Part shown: positions 11,705 to 25,212 of the stretch, piece by piece
Layout of the letters: each line of letters begins with the position of its first letter
How positions within the stretch are numbered: the first letter of the stretch is position 1
Assembly: GCA_013368375.1 (NCBI GenBank)
Contig: JAACJP010000003.1
Coordinates: forward strand, 558,001-622,000
DNA: 64,000 nt
Source of the DNA: Tricholomella constricta
Taxonomy: Eukaryota > Basidiomycota > Agaricomycetes > Agaricales > Lyophyllaceae
Direction of reading: 5' to 3'
Program-made: the position numbers and the translations under genes
The notes under the pieces: model-generated
The model's input: the letters and a program-made list of their open reading frames with translations, nothing else
The model's database searches: none
What the model was told of the DNA's origin: nothing

Positions 11705-12824
11705 TTAAGAAGAATCCAATAGAAATCGCCACATGCCAAAGAGAATATTGACAAGAAATCCCACCACTAAGCCCATCTGCATCCGTCTCCTAGAAAGTAG
11801 CGTCAATGAACAATGAAAGAAGGAGAGCCTGGAATAAGGGATACACTGACGAGAATATGACGTTTCCTGGAGCCTCATATTCGCTTCCGTCATCCCAGAA
11901 AACAGCAGGCTTGGGATGACGCATGAAGAAGAACGGAATGAGAGGGAAGAAGAATCCCACAAGAATACCTTGGAGAATGGTGATGTTGGATGGCGAGGAC
12001 TGAGACAACGACGCGGTTCCAGCGTTGTCGATAGAGTCAATCCACTGCTCTTCCAAAGCGCGTGCATGTTCGTCATCTAGCGATTCATAAGCGGCAATAC
12101 CTTTCGTCGAACACAAACTCACATTCTTCCTCTGTCTCAAAATCAACATCAAGATAATTTGAAGATGATTGACTATGGAACTGCCGTCGAAAGTTGGCTA
12201 TATCTGCCTCAGAAAATCCTACCGAGGAAAGGCGATCAAAGCCTCGCGCTGGTTGTAGCTGTGCAGTCTTGCAACCGGTCGAAAGCGTGAGGGTGTGACA
12301 TATGGAGAGATCGGGTGAATGGCTGACCTGGGTCCTGCCTTCTTCCTCTGCTTCTCCTGGCACTAACTTAGGGCCAACGGAACAGTGTATCCAAGTGATC
12401 CCAGACGGAGGATGCGGAGACTGCTGAGCACCAATGGCGTCGTCAGGCGCGGCTCGTTTCTGCCTTTCTTCCAGTGAGGCTAGCCAAGAATACAAAAATG
12501 TTCCTTCCGTGAGCAAGCGACCAGAGTGTATTAGCCGTAACCGTCGATCCTCAAGCTCTGGTCGGCCGTCACGAATCTACATGACATATTATAACAATGA
12601 CTAGACACCTAAAGGAGGATTCCAGAATGACGCACCTTCCTCTTCACATCACGAACAGCATCTTGTTGGCTCACAGCAACTACTAGATCGGGGACCCCTT
12701 CAGTAAAACGAATGACAAGGTCCCGAGCTTGGTCTACAGGGCGGTCGGATCGTGCGGTGGAGGATAATGCGGTAGAAAGAGGATCCATGGCCCTTTGCTT
12801 CCCTTTAGCCTTCTCACTGAGCAT
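11705..12824 (-). CDS. DSC3: DSC E3 ubiquitin ligase complex subunit 3-like
   Basis: Subunit of the Golgi/endosomal Dsc (Tul1-type) E3 ligase, which ubiquitinates membrane proteins and in some fungi activates SREBP. An N-terminal ubiquitin-like fold is seen in LVIRFTEGVPDLVVAVS and, after an intron, IRDGRPELEDRRLRLIHSG. An acidic segment follows (YLDVDFETEEE). The C-terminal part has two membrane segments, ILQGILVGFFFPLIPFFF and MGLVVGFLVNILFGMW. This ubiquitin-like plus two-TM layout is the known Dsc3 (DUF2407) architecture. I took ATG 12824 (MLSEKAKGKQRAM); the frame is open to 12944, but the upstream part looks like 5' UTR. Four or five short introns are present. It ends close to the SPA2 stop (convergent). 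Confidence 0.8.
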
Positions 12825-13021
12825 CGTGATGATGATAAGTACGGTATGACTATGAGTGTGTTCAGCTGAAAAGGTGGTGGGTAATGTTGACACGTGACCG
12901 ACACCTTCACCACTACGAAAATATCGAAATAGCCAGTATTCCAATAAATCACCATGTACTCTAGTCCCCTACCCCTCCCATTATGCACTGCATAAACTCC
13001 ATACCTTCTACCTATACCGTT

Positions 13022-14301
13022 TCAGAAGCCATGCTCGGCGTTCGGCGTAGTACTCGGTTTAAGCTTTTTGGCTTTCGCTTTAAACTTCCGGAATGTATTG
13101 GTGTGTTTCGGTGCCACAATAACCTCGAGATCACCAGGAAGCTTGGGGATCGTCTTTCCAGGTGGACCAAATGATACTCCCAGGTCCTTGACCTCACCGC
13201 TGTCCTCATCCAATACGAGACCGTACACAAAAACTTGCACATTGTTGTTTTTGTTGTTCTTCTTGTGATAGGCCTGGAGCGCTGAGCTTGAGATCTGAAA
13301 GGCCTGAAAAATGGTAGATCGAGGACTCACTATGGAGAGGACGCTGTCATTCTGCAAGTTTTTCACCGTTGCTCTGACATTCTCTTCAACAAGAGCACGA
13401 AAAGCGTCTTCGTGATCTGTCAGTGACTAGACCATGACCAGGGAATGGAAATACGTTACCGTCATCAGCCTTGGCTGCGCCAGTATTATCGTACCACCTT
13501 CTTAAAGTACGCAATTTCTTGATTTCGGGTCTGTACAGGATGTGTGAGAAAGACAAAAATTGCACAGCAACGGAGTCCACCTTTTCGAATGAAAGAATAT
13601 ATCAGTGATAGGCTGCAGCCATGGCTGCAAGGTTCCATCCATGTGTTTGGGGGCCATTGCCGTGCGAACACTCTTGCAACCGTAGTGTCCCATGACGATG
13701 ATATATTTGACACCCATATTGTTGACCGCATATGCCACGGCAGCATCACTGTAACAAAGGTATAACCAAAGGTCACGCAGAGGGCGGAAAGATGAACTAA
13801 CGCGCTTCGGTCTTTGCCAGTGAATTGGTTGGCAAGATTAACCTGGGAAAGCGTGCTTCCGGGGGGTGTTTGAAATATGGCATCCGTGCTAAATCTGCCC
13901 AATGTGATCTCGCGGTGTTCTTTTTTGCCATCTGAAAGTTTAGCACACCTGTTGTCCGAACATCCAATGAACATAACGCCCGGAGCTGAAACGTTTCATG
14001 ATGCGCTAAGAGATTAATGGTAGAGATAAAGACATTACATACGTTGTGCTAGCGCAGCATTCAATTCTGACTTCTTTTCGCGGAATTTCTGGTTCCCTTC
14101 CAAAAAGGTCGCTAAATCGAATGTGGTGGTTTCATTGGTTGCAGAGGCCGTAATTTCGGGAGAGGCTGCAGAGATCGTAGTTGCAGAATACTGAGCAGAC
14201 CTCGCCGTCATAGACCTCACCAGGAGCCGGTAGTCTACGGGGTGAGCGATCGAGAGCGCCGCCGACAAGAGGCAGGATAGGATAGGTCCTAAAAGCAACA
14301 T
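13022..14301 (-). CDS. Beta-class carbonic anhydrase with signal peptide
   Basis: Beta-carbonic anhydrase, a zinc enzyme that interconverts CO2 and bicarbonate. The N-terminus MLLLGPILSCLLSAALSIAH is a clear signal peptide, so this copy is secreted or enters the secretory pathway. The first zinc motif GCSDNRC (Cys and Asp ligands) and the second VMGHYGCKSV (His and Cys) are present, with the expected spacer. The more usual first motif is CSDSR; here the serine is Asn. Downstream a helix LRTLRRWY and a basic tail (FRKFKAKAKKLKPS) follow, and KKNNKNNN forms a small polar insertion. Introns lie near 13315, 13430, 13570, 13750 and 13980. The start at 14301 is chosen because it opens the signal peptide. 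Confidence 0.87.
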
Positions 14302-15118
14302 GGTATTCGTGCAGTCGTAGTGGTTCTTTGGCACCAGGCCAATGTATGCGAGCCAGCGCCTGAGATGGAGGGAAGGGAGGGGTTGCAAAGAGTCCGCCGA
14401 GTCCGTTTTATATAACGGATCAGGAGTTGTCAATGGTTCTCATTGATGATCATCATCATTTGCAGTGCGCTCCCTGCGGGGGTCCTCTGCAGCACACTCA
14501 AGCCTTAAGCAATCAAGCTTCAAGTTCGACGCTCAGGTCCTCTGGAAATTGGAATTTGCCTGCAGATCCGCAGTGGCTTTGTGATGAAGTAGCTGGAATA
14601 GTGATACTTGTAATTCAAGGTAAAGCGGTCGGAGGCGACGCATCGCTTCAAAGCAGCTACGTTTTATAGATATCAGTGATGCATGACAGAACTGGAGTTT
14701 TAAATTTTTGGGAACGTCGTCTGGGATTTGCATCATACATCCAAAAGAAATTGCCAAAAATCCTCGCGCGGCGAGAATGGCCTCGAGGACGCTACACAAC
14801 CACTGCATACGCTAAATAAACGATGGTGGCGTATTCTTAACAAGATATCTACCACGCTTTGAAGCGACCGCTTTGTTTAGAATTTATACAACTACTACGC
14901 GGCCAGAATTATGTGTTTTCTGAAACTCCAGGACTCTAAACGCCCACCAATTCATGGCATCCACCTCCAAGTGCTTCCAACATGCAGCGAGATCTGCGGT
15001 TTGAACTAGAACTACACCATATATCGCATAGCAGCAATGATAGAATCGAGCACTGAATTTTTGGTTCATTTTTAACTCTCAGGCCATACAAAAAGACACT
15101 TACAATGTAGCCCGAGAA
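14302..15118. other. Intergenic region without recognised gene
   Basis: About 820 bp between the carbonic anhydrase start and the stop of the Ams2/SPT21-type gene. Only short frames are present, none with recognisable similarity. It should contain the carbonic anhydrase promoter and the 3' UTR of the next gene. Confidence 0.5.
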
Positions 15119-18100
15119 CTACATGAGGCAACCACTAAACAGGGCCTGAACGTCCTCCGCGAGCTTTGCATGATCAAGAGCCATCATGTCAAAGATCCGA
15201 CCATCCGGGTCCTGCACAAGGTCCAAGTTTGTTAATTGGGCGGCCTCGCTACCATTATGATCCTCCAACAGCGGTTTGAAGGTCTCCCAGAATTCCGTAA
15301 AGTCAAAATCTGTCAGGCCGTTCTGGAGTGTATCGATATCGTTCACGGAAGTAATTTGATTCACACCATCAGATTCTGAATTATGGTGGGTGAATTGATC
15401 GAAGACGTCGATGCCCGATTGCGCCGTATCGCTCCCGAACATTGGTGCATTACTAGCGGCAAACAGTGATGCGAAGTCGTTTTTGCTTAGGTACTCCGCG
15501 AGTTCCTCGTCAGTGCATGTCGAGAGATCGTTCGTGGAAAGGGAAGACTGTCCGACTTCAGAATCAGTGGGGTAATCCGATGTTGCTACCGGCAGCTCCA
15601 TGTCGTCGGATAACGCGTCAGAGTCATCATCTTGTGGCATCAGTAGAGGGCTTGTCGGGGGAGGCGGGGAAGATGGAGGAAGTCCGACCCAGTGTTGCTT
15701 CTTTGGGGGTTCCACATCACTGTCGTCGTCATCGTCTTTCATACATTCTGTTGGTGAAGTGGTGTCCTCCATTGTCGGCAGGGTTTCGTTGTTCATGTCG
15801 ACGTCACTGCTTTCGGCTCGCAGTGAGCTGGAGGGCATACCCAGATCTTGGAGCGCGGTGTCAAGCTCCCGATTCAGAGCATCGTCAAGATCTTCCTCGC
15901 TTTCCTCCGCAGATGCCTCATTTCCATCTTCGACGACAAATTTTGTTACTTTCGGTGAGGGCGTCTTGTGACCTTTCTTCATGTTATTTCGTTGAGTACG
16001 GTAGAGGGGGGTATTTTCAGAACGACGACGTTCAGAATCTTGACCATTGGGCATTGGTGTGAAGAGGGAACCGTCATCGCCAGGACTGAAGAGATCCAGA
16101 TATCGCTTACGTGGCGGGGTGCAAGGAGGGAATACATTGTCACTGGTCGACGACCGAGGCGACTTCGTTCCCATTGATATCGAGGGAGAAGAAAAGGCAG
16201 CCACTCTGTCTTGTATGGCACAAGTTATGGCAAATACCGGGTAATTACTTGCAACCGTGACGGGTGGTGGGCGTTGCATGGCCTTTGTGGTGCTGTTGGA
16301 CGCTTGAGAATGCTGTGCATCGCGCCGAGGGGGACTTGCGCTCCTTGCAACCTGCTTTTTCTTTTTATCTCTTTCAGCCCGAGTCGTGCCTTTCCTTTTG
16401 TTAGCTTCTTTTTCCTCCTTCTTCCTCTCTTCAGCAAGTTCTAGAGCTTTCTTAGCTTCGTGTGACAACCGTGGTTGAGTCGACGTCCCTGTCCGTGCCC
16501 AGGCTGGGACGACGTATCGCCTCCGAGCCTGGGGATGCGATGAAATGGACTTAACAGGAGACGACGCCGACACTTTGGAAACTTCCAGAGAGTCGCCCAT
16601 CGCAATAGGCCGTTGCTGGGAGTTCTCCCCTTTGAAATCAGTGTTGGAGCTTTCACTCTTTGGCCTTGGAGGAGAAGTCCATGGTTCCATGCCGGTTCGA
16701 TAGTATGAATTCGTTCCTCGTTTAAGAGGTTGAACGCCGTCAGAAGCCAGCCTTGGATAATAGCGATGTGCAGAGCAAGTATTCTTCTTCGGTGATGAAC
16801 GCGCATGTCGATGTGCATCCCGTCGCTCAAGCCATTCCTTTTCTCTCGCCTTCCCTTTACCCTTGCCAGACTCCCGTTCGTCCATAAAGTCACTCAGAGT
16901 ACGCTTTCTTCGAATGGGAACAGTGCTAGGACTGGTATGGGTCGGTGCGGGAGAAACAGGAATGGTGTTCGAGGTCCCATTTGACCGGGTGCTGAGACTC
17001 CGGACCTGAGTGGAAGAGTCGTTGACAGATGATTGCGCAAGGGTTTCGGTGCCGAGTTTGCCATCTCGATCGCTGCGTCTCCGAAATGCGGTTGGGTTGA
17101 CATTCTCCTTGTCCAAAAGGATAACATCATCATCCAAAGGGTGAATTCGATTGTGTGCAGTTGACGGAGGAGAAGTGTAGGGCCCAGGGGCGGGTGGCCC
17201 TCGGTGTGAAACTGCAGAGAGAAGGTCTCGTAATGCGTTCACGAGGGCAGGATTCGGTGGCTTCTCTGACGGTGCTGAGGGTCCACCAGCCCGTGGAGTG
17301 GAGTCAATGGCATTAAGGGCTGCTAAGAGAGCTGCGTTCTGGACATTCGGATCGCTGGCAGATGACGAAGCAGATAGACAGGCAAGAATATTAAACAGTG
17401 TAGGAGGCTCTGGGTCTCGAGGGGATCGGATGAGTGGGGTAGATATCAAGGGAATGGTGGCTAAATCCTGTGACAGAGATTTCCTGGAAGACTTTGCCTT
17501 CAATGTTTGAGACTCGAAGGGGACGAGGGCGCTCGGAGGGGCATTGGGTTCCACACTGGCGGTAGAGGTCTGTATGGCACATTCTCCGGAATCGACCACG
17601 GTGGAGGATGATGCCTTTGGACCATTTATGGCAATGACATTCTCGGTAGGGGCCTTGGTATGGAACCCCGACCCAGAAGCAACTGCATTCACTGGCCTTC
17701 CTTTTTTTTTAACAGGTCCCACATAAACGTCTTCGGAGAGCAGAAGCCTGTCGGCCTCACTGTTTTCGGAGTTTATGAAAGGTGGTTTAACCGGTTTCTT
17801 GGGCTTGGACTTGGCACGCTTATGCTGAGTGCGCATCTGAATGGATGCAATGGTGGCGAGTGTCGTTACATCAGAAGCAGGGTACTGGTCAAGGTATGAT
17901 GGCGATGGTGCCGACGTTGAGGATGTCAGCTCAGATAAATTTGGTATCGCACATTGTGCGGGGTATGTCGAACCTTCATAGGCTTGGCTCGAGGTTATGG
18001 CCATACTGTAGGAGGCAGACGCAGCGGACGTAGAGAGCTTTGAAGGATGCTTCGATTCGCGATGAGATTTTGACGCGTGAACGCGTGTCGATTTGGATGA

Positions 18101-18744
18101 TGGTTCAGGAGGAAGGCCCCATGACCGGAGAGCTGCGGGAAGTGAAGCCTCTTGCATCGCGGCAGTCTGTACACCATTCATTATCACTATGACCTAAGCA
18201 TAATTATAGTATTTTCGTTTGTACGAACCTCACGGAGAGCAAAAATGACTTCGAGAGCTTCTCGGCCGGTTCCCAGTTTTATCAACGTGCCAGTCACAGC
18301 AGCGCTATCCTTCTCATCCGCCAGTAATGCCCAGGACATCAGCCCAAGGCCAACAGCTACTCCACGAGACTGTTGAGAGCAGCTAGTGCTCGCCTTAGAT
18401 GCATGTGAGTCCGACGTTTCGTTCGATATATTGACTGGAGCAGGAGCAGAATTTGATTCCAATGGGTCAAGAACGTAGACGGAAAAGTCGCGACTGAAGT
18501 CTTGAACGAGTTCGGGACTTGAGCGACAGATGGAGTCCAAGCATGTCTTCAGTGAAGCTGTTGCGAATTCAGGCCGCGGCTCGACCTGGGTGGTTTGGGT
18601 GGCACCTTTGTCGTAGTGTGAGGCGAGCTGGGCGACAGATGGAACAAAAATGACTGGAACAGAGGAGGGAGAACGCGCAAGAATATACTGGGGTGAGCTG
18701 TTGATCGTGTAGAGTATCCGAAGAGGTAGGTTCCTGCTTTCCAT
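15119..18744 (-). CDS. Ams2/SPT21-type nuclear regulator (putative)
   Basis: Large (about 1,190 aa) mostly disordered protein. The first exon (18744 to about 18232) has a compact domain starting MESRNLPLRILYTINSS with two short beta-type blocks, matching the N-terminal domain shared by Ams2 and Spt21, which control histone gene expression. An intron of about 60 nt (GTTCGT to TACAG, about 18232-18170) joins it to a 1,000-codon exon. That exon holds Ser/Pro/Thr-rich sequence, a basic block (RRKRTLSDFMDERESGKGK), the conserved-looking VPAWARTGTSTQPRLS stretch before a Lys/Glu-rich helix, and acidic patches. The end holds a short hydrophobic/acidic segment (DFDFTEFWETFKPLL) that could be an activation domain. 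No GATA zinc finger is visible, unlike fission yeast Ams2. Function is inferred from the N-terminal domain. Confidence 0.6.
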
Positions 18745-18817
18745 GTCAAAGCTGGTATCGAGCTCACTGTTGTGAACGGTGGGCCAGAATTGCTGACTAA
18801 TCAGAACAAATCGCGAA

Positions 18818-18833
18818 GGTCACGCGCGTGACC
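18818..18833. promoter_or_regulatory. 16-bp perfect palindrome with overlapping MCB-like cores
   Basis: The sequence ggtcacgcgcgtgacc is its own reverse complement. Its centre, ACGCGCGT, contains two overlapping ACGCG half cores of the MluI cell-cycle box bound by MBF/SBF-type factors. It lies 74 bp upstream of the Ams2/SPT21-type start codon, near a TATATATGG stretch at 18871. Cell-cycle control is an inference. Confidence 0.5.
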
Positions 18834-18918
18834 TGTCGTGTCAGTCACGTTGCAGTCTGTCAAAAACATTTATATATGGCGATGGACTATACTGCAAACA
18901 TGAAATACAAAAGAAGCC

Positions 18919-19600
18919 CTACACCTCAAAAGCAACAGCAATAGATACGCGTCTTTCAACGGCATTCGGTAATCGTATCAGCGATCGACTGAGTGATGTG
19001 GCGGTTGGTGGAACGGCAGCCAACGATCCATGCTGGGTAGACCCCGCGGAAACGTCATTTAAAGATCCTTCAGTCCTGAGTGAATGAGGCTTGATCGTGC
19101 ATTGACAGCCAGGTAGACAGACAGAAGGCTGTGCTTCGGCGAGATCTTCATTCGTCGGAGAGGAGCACCACCGAGCAAGACATGGAAACACATACACGAC
19201 AATGATTGAGACAGGGAATGGCGATGGTGAAGAATCAATATCGCGGAGCCAGATATCAGAATCGAAGGCTGCGCAGGTTATTAGAGCTGTAAAGAGGAGG
19301 CAGGCCGTGTAGCTCAAGTCTGTAGTAGACATAATTAGGGAATGCAGCAGAAACTTTTGTTGGATCGAACTGACTGATGATGGTATTGATAAGGATCAAA
19401 ATTTGAAGAATGACGGGCGCCCGCTCGGAGGTTCGTTCACGTTCCAGTGGTGAGGTTGATGTAACTAAGGCAAGAACTGAGTCAAAGTCAGGTAAAAGCC
19501 CACAATCGAGGATATGGGAACAACTAACCCAACTCAAAAGGAAGGAGAAAGAACAGTGCGATTGTTTCGCTGGCCACTGACTGGTGATGTTTCAATAACG
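18919..19600 (-). CDS. Unrecognised multi-pass membrane protein, start uncertain
   Basis: Three pieces join in frame through canonical introns into a hydrophobic protein. The first reads ETIALFFLLPFEL and is joined (intron about 19536-19488) to VLALVTSTSPLERERTSE. Next comes a segment RAPVILQILILINTII. A 66-nt intron (GTCAGT to TACAG) then leads to LSYTACLLFTALITCAAF and SPFPVSIIVVYVFPCLARWC. That gives about four membrane spans, followed by a Ser/Thr-rich tail containing several cysteines (CLPGCQC) and the end VAFEV at 18919. The frame stays open upstream of 19600 without a convincing Met, so the first exon is unresolved. No family was recognised. The joins rest on my reading of splice sites. 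Confidence 0.4.
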
Positions 19601-20108
19601 ATTTTCGAAGGATCCTGCGATTGATATAATATGTGTGTGCGAGATTCAAAATGGACTCCTTACGACCATGAGGCCCTGGATAAACATGCACCCTGGATGG
19701 AGATAATCATCCAAAAAACCTTCCTATGGCTGAAGAGAGGGAGAATTCGGATTGACAGACCGATGGAGACAGATGACATCGCAATGATTAAACCTGTTAT
19801 CGATAGCCACATCTCAGTCAGAAATTTTGGAACTTATGGTGAACAGGGCAATGTTAGGAGGACCGACCAAGCAGGACTCTGCGGAATGTGCTGAACCGTA
19901 TCATGGTGGGATATTGCCAGATATTTCAGGCTGGCCAGTGAGGTTCAAGTCACCACCGAATGTGGCTGACATTGCCGGCGCATGCTCGTTCAGACGAGGC
20001 GCAGAACAAGCCCGGTCAAATGTATTTACGCGTGTTTACCTTGCGGTCTGATGCCAAATTATGCATCTGGGAAATATCAGAATTCATTCAATTGAATTTA
20101 CTACGCCG

Positions 20109-21831
20109 ATGACTTCCACGACTGGAGCGACGACGGTTCTTCAGTCTACATCTATCCTTGGAAAGCGCGCCCGCAATGCCTCATTTGTTTTGCATCTTGC
20201 GTCTAGTCCTGATTCACGATGTAGCCCTTCCGAATCAGACGTTGAAGGTACCACTAGAAAAGCAACGGCCCGTCCCCCAATTCTTGTAAATGGATCACTG
20301 GTGCCTCATACGAAAAAGCGCTATCAATGCACCCATTCCTCTTGTGCTAAATCGTACTCCAAGCCTTCAAGGCTCGCGGAACACGAACGGTCCCATACAG
20401 GGCAGGTACGTACACCGACACCAAGTTATGCTGGCAGCTGCAAGCATCTTTTTGAATGATCTAATAGCGTCCCTTCGTATGCGAGACCTGCAACAAATCT
20501 TATCTGCGTGAGACTCACCTCCAAGCCCATTCGCGGAGCCATCTTCCTGAGTCCTCCCGACCATTGCTTTGTCCCAATGAAGATTGCGGAAAACGTTTCT
20601 GGACATCACAGCATCTACGGGTACATACAGATTGGCACAATGGCGCTAAACCCTTTCAAGTGAGTACTAATTATGCAACTGCATCTTCGACTTACAATTA
20701 TTGCCAGTGTTCTGAAGCTAGCTGTATTGAAGCATTCGCAAAACATAGTCAGCTGCGTGCTCATATATGTTCCCATCATGCGCCACTGGGAACAAAACCA
20801 TACCGCTGTGAGCATGAAGGATGCACAAAATCCTTCACTACCAACCAGCATCTACGCACACATTCAAAGGTACATGACGGTAAGCGATGGCAACACCAGT
20901 GTGAGAAGGTTTTTAAGGCTTTTTTTCAGAACGACGCTACATTTGCGTCCAGGGGACATGTTTGCCTGACATTGGCAATATGCCCGCCTACTACACGACC
21001 TGGACTGCACTTCAACAACACATTCGAGCTGCACATCCACCGACTTGCATCCATGTGTCATGTAATGGGCGCACATTTTCTTCGCAGAAAGGTCTCCGTG
21101 CCCATCAAAAATTGCACGAACAACGTGAGCTTGACCAAGAGATGGGAGCCGCTGTAGTTTCGGATGCCGAGGATGTCGAAACCACAGAGCCCCCGCTGAA
21201 GAGACGAAGGGGCGGTGAGATTGGAAGAGATTGGAAATGCGACATAGACGGTTGTGATAAGGATTTCAAATCGGTAATCATCAGTTCCAACGGCGACTCC
21301 AGTACCGCTTACCATGGTCATTAGAAAAGGGCCTTAAAATCCCATACCAACATCATTCATCTCGGACGCCGTGATCATATTTGTTTTCATGAAGGCTGTG
21401 GCCAAGCGTATGGTTACAAACACCTTCTACGCCGGCATCTCGCAAAGGCTCATGATACCACGGCGGCCGAAGATGACAACTTTCCCGATGACAACTTTCC
21501 CGATGGCGAGGAAACCAACGAGCTTGCTACGACCTCCCTCGATATTGACACGATCACAGGAAACTCGTATGCCAAGCGTACACTCAGAAAGTTAGCAAAT
21601 GCGACTGCCCTACTATGCCCGCATCCGCGATTGGAGATGATTACATGGGTGACGACACATCATCAAACGGCCCATTCCACAAAGCAGTCGAAGCATGGTT
21701 GTGAATATGCTTTCAGTCGCGCATACGATTTACGACGTCATCTCAAGACAGCACATGGTGTAAATGCCGTTAAAGAGAGCGTTGATCGATGGGTGAAAGA
21801 GCAGAAAGCGGAACGACGCCGTGCGACGTAA
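20109..21831 (+). CDS. PZF1: TFIIIA-like C2H2 zinc-finger protein (Pol III 5S rRNA factor)
   Basis: Transcription factor IIIA binds the internal control region of 5S rRNA genes and recruits TFIIIC/TFIIIB. The protein starts MTSTTGATTVLQSTS at 20109 (an upstream in-frame Met exists at 20061). After a short Ser-rich leader it has a run of C2H2 fingers: YQC..SC followed by H..H; FVC.TC; LLC....C; FQC....C; YRCEHEGC; a diverged finger around CIHVSC; WKCDIDGC; ICFHEGC; and a final HGCEYAF finger. The linker between the later fingers is long and acidic (EDDNFPDDNFPDGEE), as in fungal TFIIIA. Introns interrupt fingers near 20405, 20660, 20875, 21270 and 21590. The ending is basic (KEQKAERRRAT). Nine or so fingers and the long penultimate spacer support TFIIIA over a generic zinc finger. 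Confidence 0.8.
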
Positions 21832-22820
21832 CAAACGCCAGCTATTACAGACAATTCCCTTCCCCCATACTCCTCTCGGCCTAGCCTATATAACAGATAC
21901 ACCCGGACTCCTAAACAACTTCCCAAATAGACCCGACGGTGAATTGGCTATTCTACAGCTGCCTTGCTACGCCCCTCATTCCCTGACAGGTCCTTACACT
22001 ATGTGCATATTGATGTTGCCGATAGACTAGGCTAGGGTTCCTCGTACTTCTAAGGAGATTATTTGGGCTAAAATGAAATCAGCGGCCCATTTTTACAATG
22101 AACGCAAGTACGCCTTTCGCTCCGTTAAAATGACCTCACAGATCATCAAGTACAAGTCGGAAGCTGCGCATCCATCTATTGGCGGCAAAAACTCAAAATT
22201 CCCGTCAATAGAGTGTAATCAGTAATGAACTTGCATAAACAATTCTGGTTCTTTGAGCAGTGATAGTGAAAATGAGTACGCTAGTAGACAGGATCAGAAA
22301 CAAGTGACGAGAGCGGCGCCAGTAAGAAGTGTTGAACCATGTGGCGAGCATGCACATGGAAGACGAGGCAATGGGAACCGCGAGGAGAGATCGTTGGAGC
22401 TTGGATCTGTTCCTGGGACCTTCAGAAATCAGGACCATTCGCTATAAATGTCCTGGAATCCGATGTCCTTGAAGCGCTCTGTGAAAATCGATAAACCGAG
22501 AAAGATGCTGTGAGGACCCACTGAGGACCCTCGTCAACATTATGACTCAGGATCTTTCGAATTCTTCTTCTTACCCCGCCCCCGCAAGGTCGGTGCCATT
22601 GCTCAGGCTGCATGCTGGGCACCTATAGGCACTGCTTGGTCTCAATTTTAATGCCTTAGCCTGCTGGTTCGACTGCAATCATAGAATGGTCATGCCACCT
22701 CGTTCGTATCCTATTTCTGTCGAAGGCATATCACTGCACATGGTCCTGCCTCTGCCATGTCATGGTTATCGCTAGTCATGATTTCCAAGCGTAGCACGAC
22801 CCCCCGAAGCGGCGGCCGTC
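21832..22820. other. Intergenic region upstream of glucoamylase
   Basis: About 1 kb without a convincing coding frame. It includes the 3' UTR of the zinc-finger gene and the upstream promoter of the glucoamylase gene. Nothing else was recognised. Confidence 0.5.
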
Positions 22821-22825
22821 TCAAA

Positions 22826-22834
22826 GTATAAATG
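22826..22834 (+). promoter_or_regulatory. TATA box of glucoamylase gene
   Basis: gtataaatg lies about 55 bp upstream of the glucoamylase ATG (22883). The position is plausible for a core promoter with a short 5' UTR. Confidence 0.5.
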
Positions 22835-22882
22835 CCCTGTTAATCGGCTCAGTTTCTGCATTCCTGCGTTCTCCTGTTCAAT

Positions 22883-25051
<2,169 letters not shown>

Positions 25052-25212
25052 TCGGGCCTAAACCGCTCCTCCGTTACGGTCCGCTGGAACTCTAAAAAAA
25101 GGAATCGTTGTGATCTACACAATACTCGATGTGTCCTGAAAAATTAAATAGTTTATATCGACCGTTGAAATCGCTCAATACATCGCATCTGGTCCAAACA
25201 CCGTATTTAAGG

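Noticed and set aside
15466..16062. 198-codon plus-strand frame
   Set aside because: Antisense of the Ams2/SPT21-type exon; no domain.
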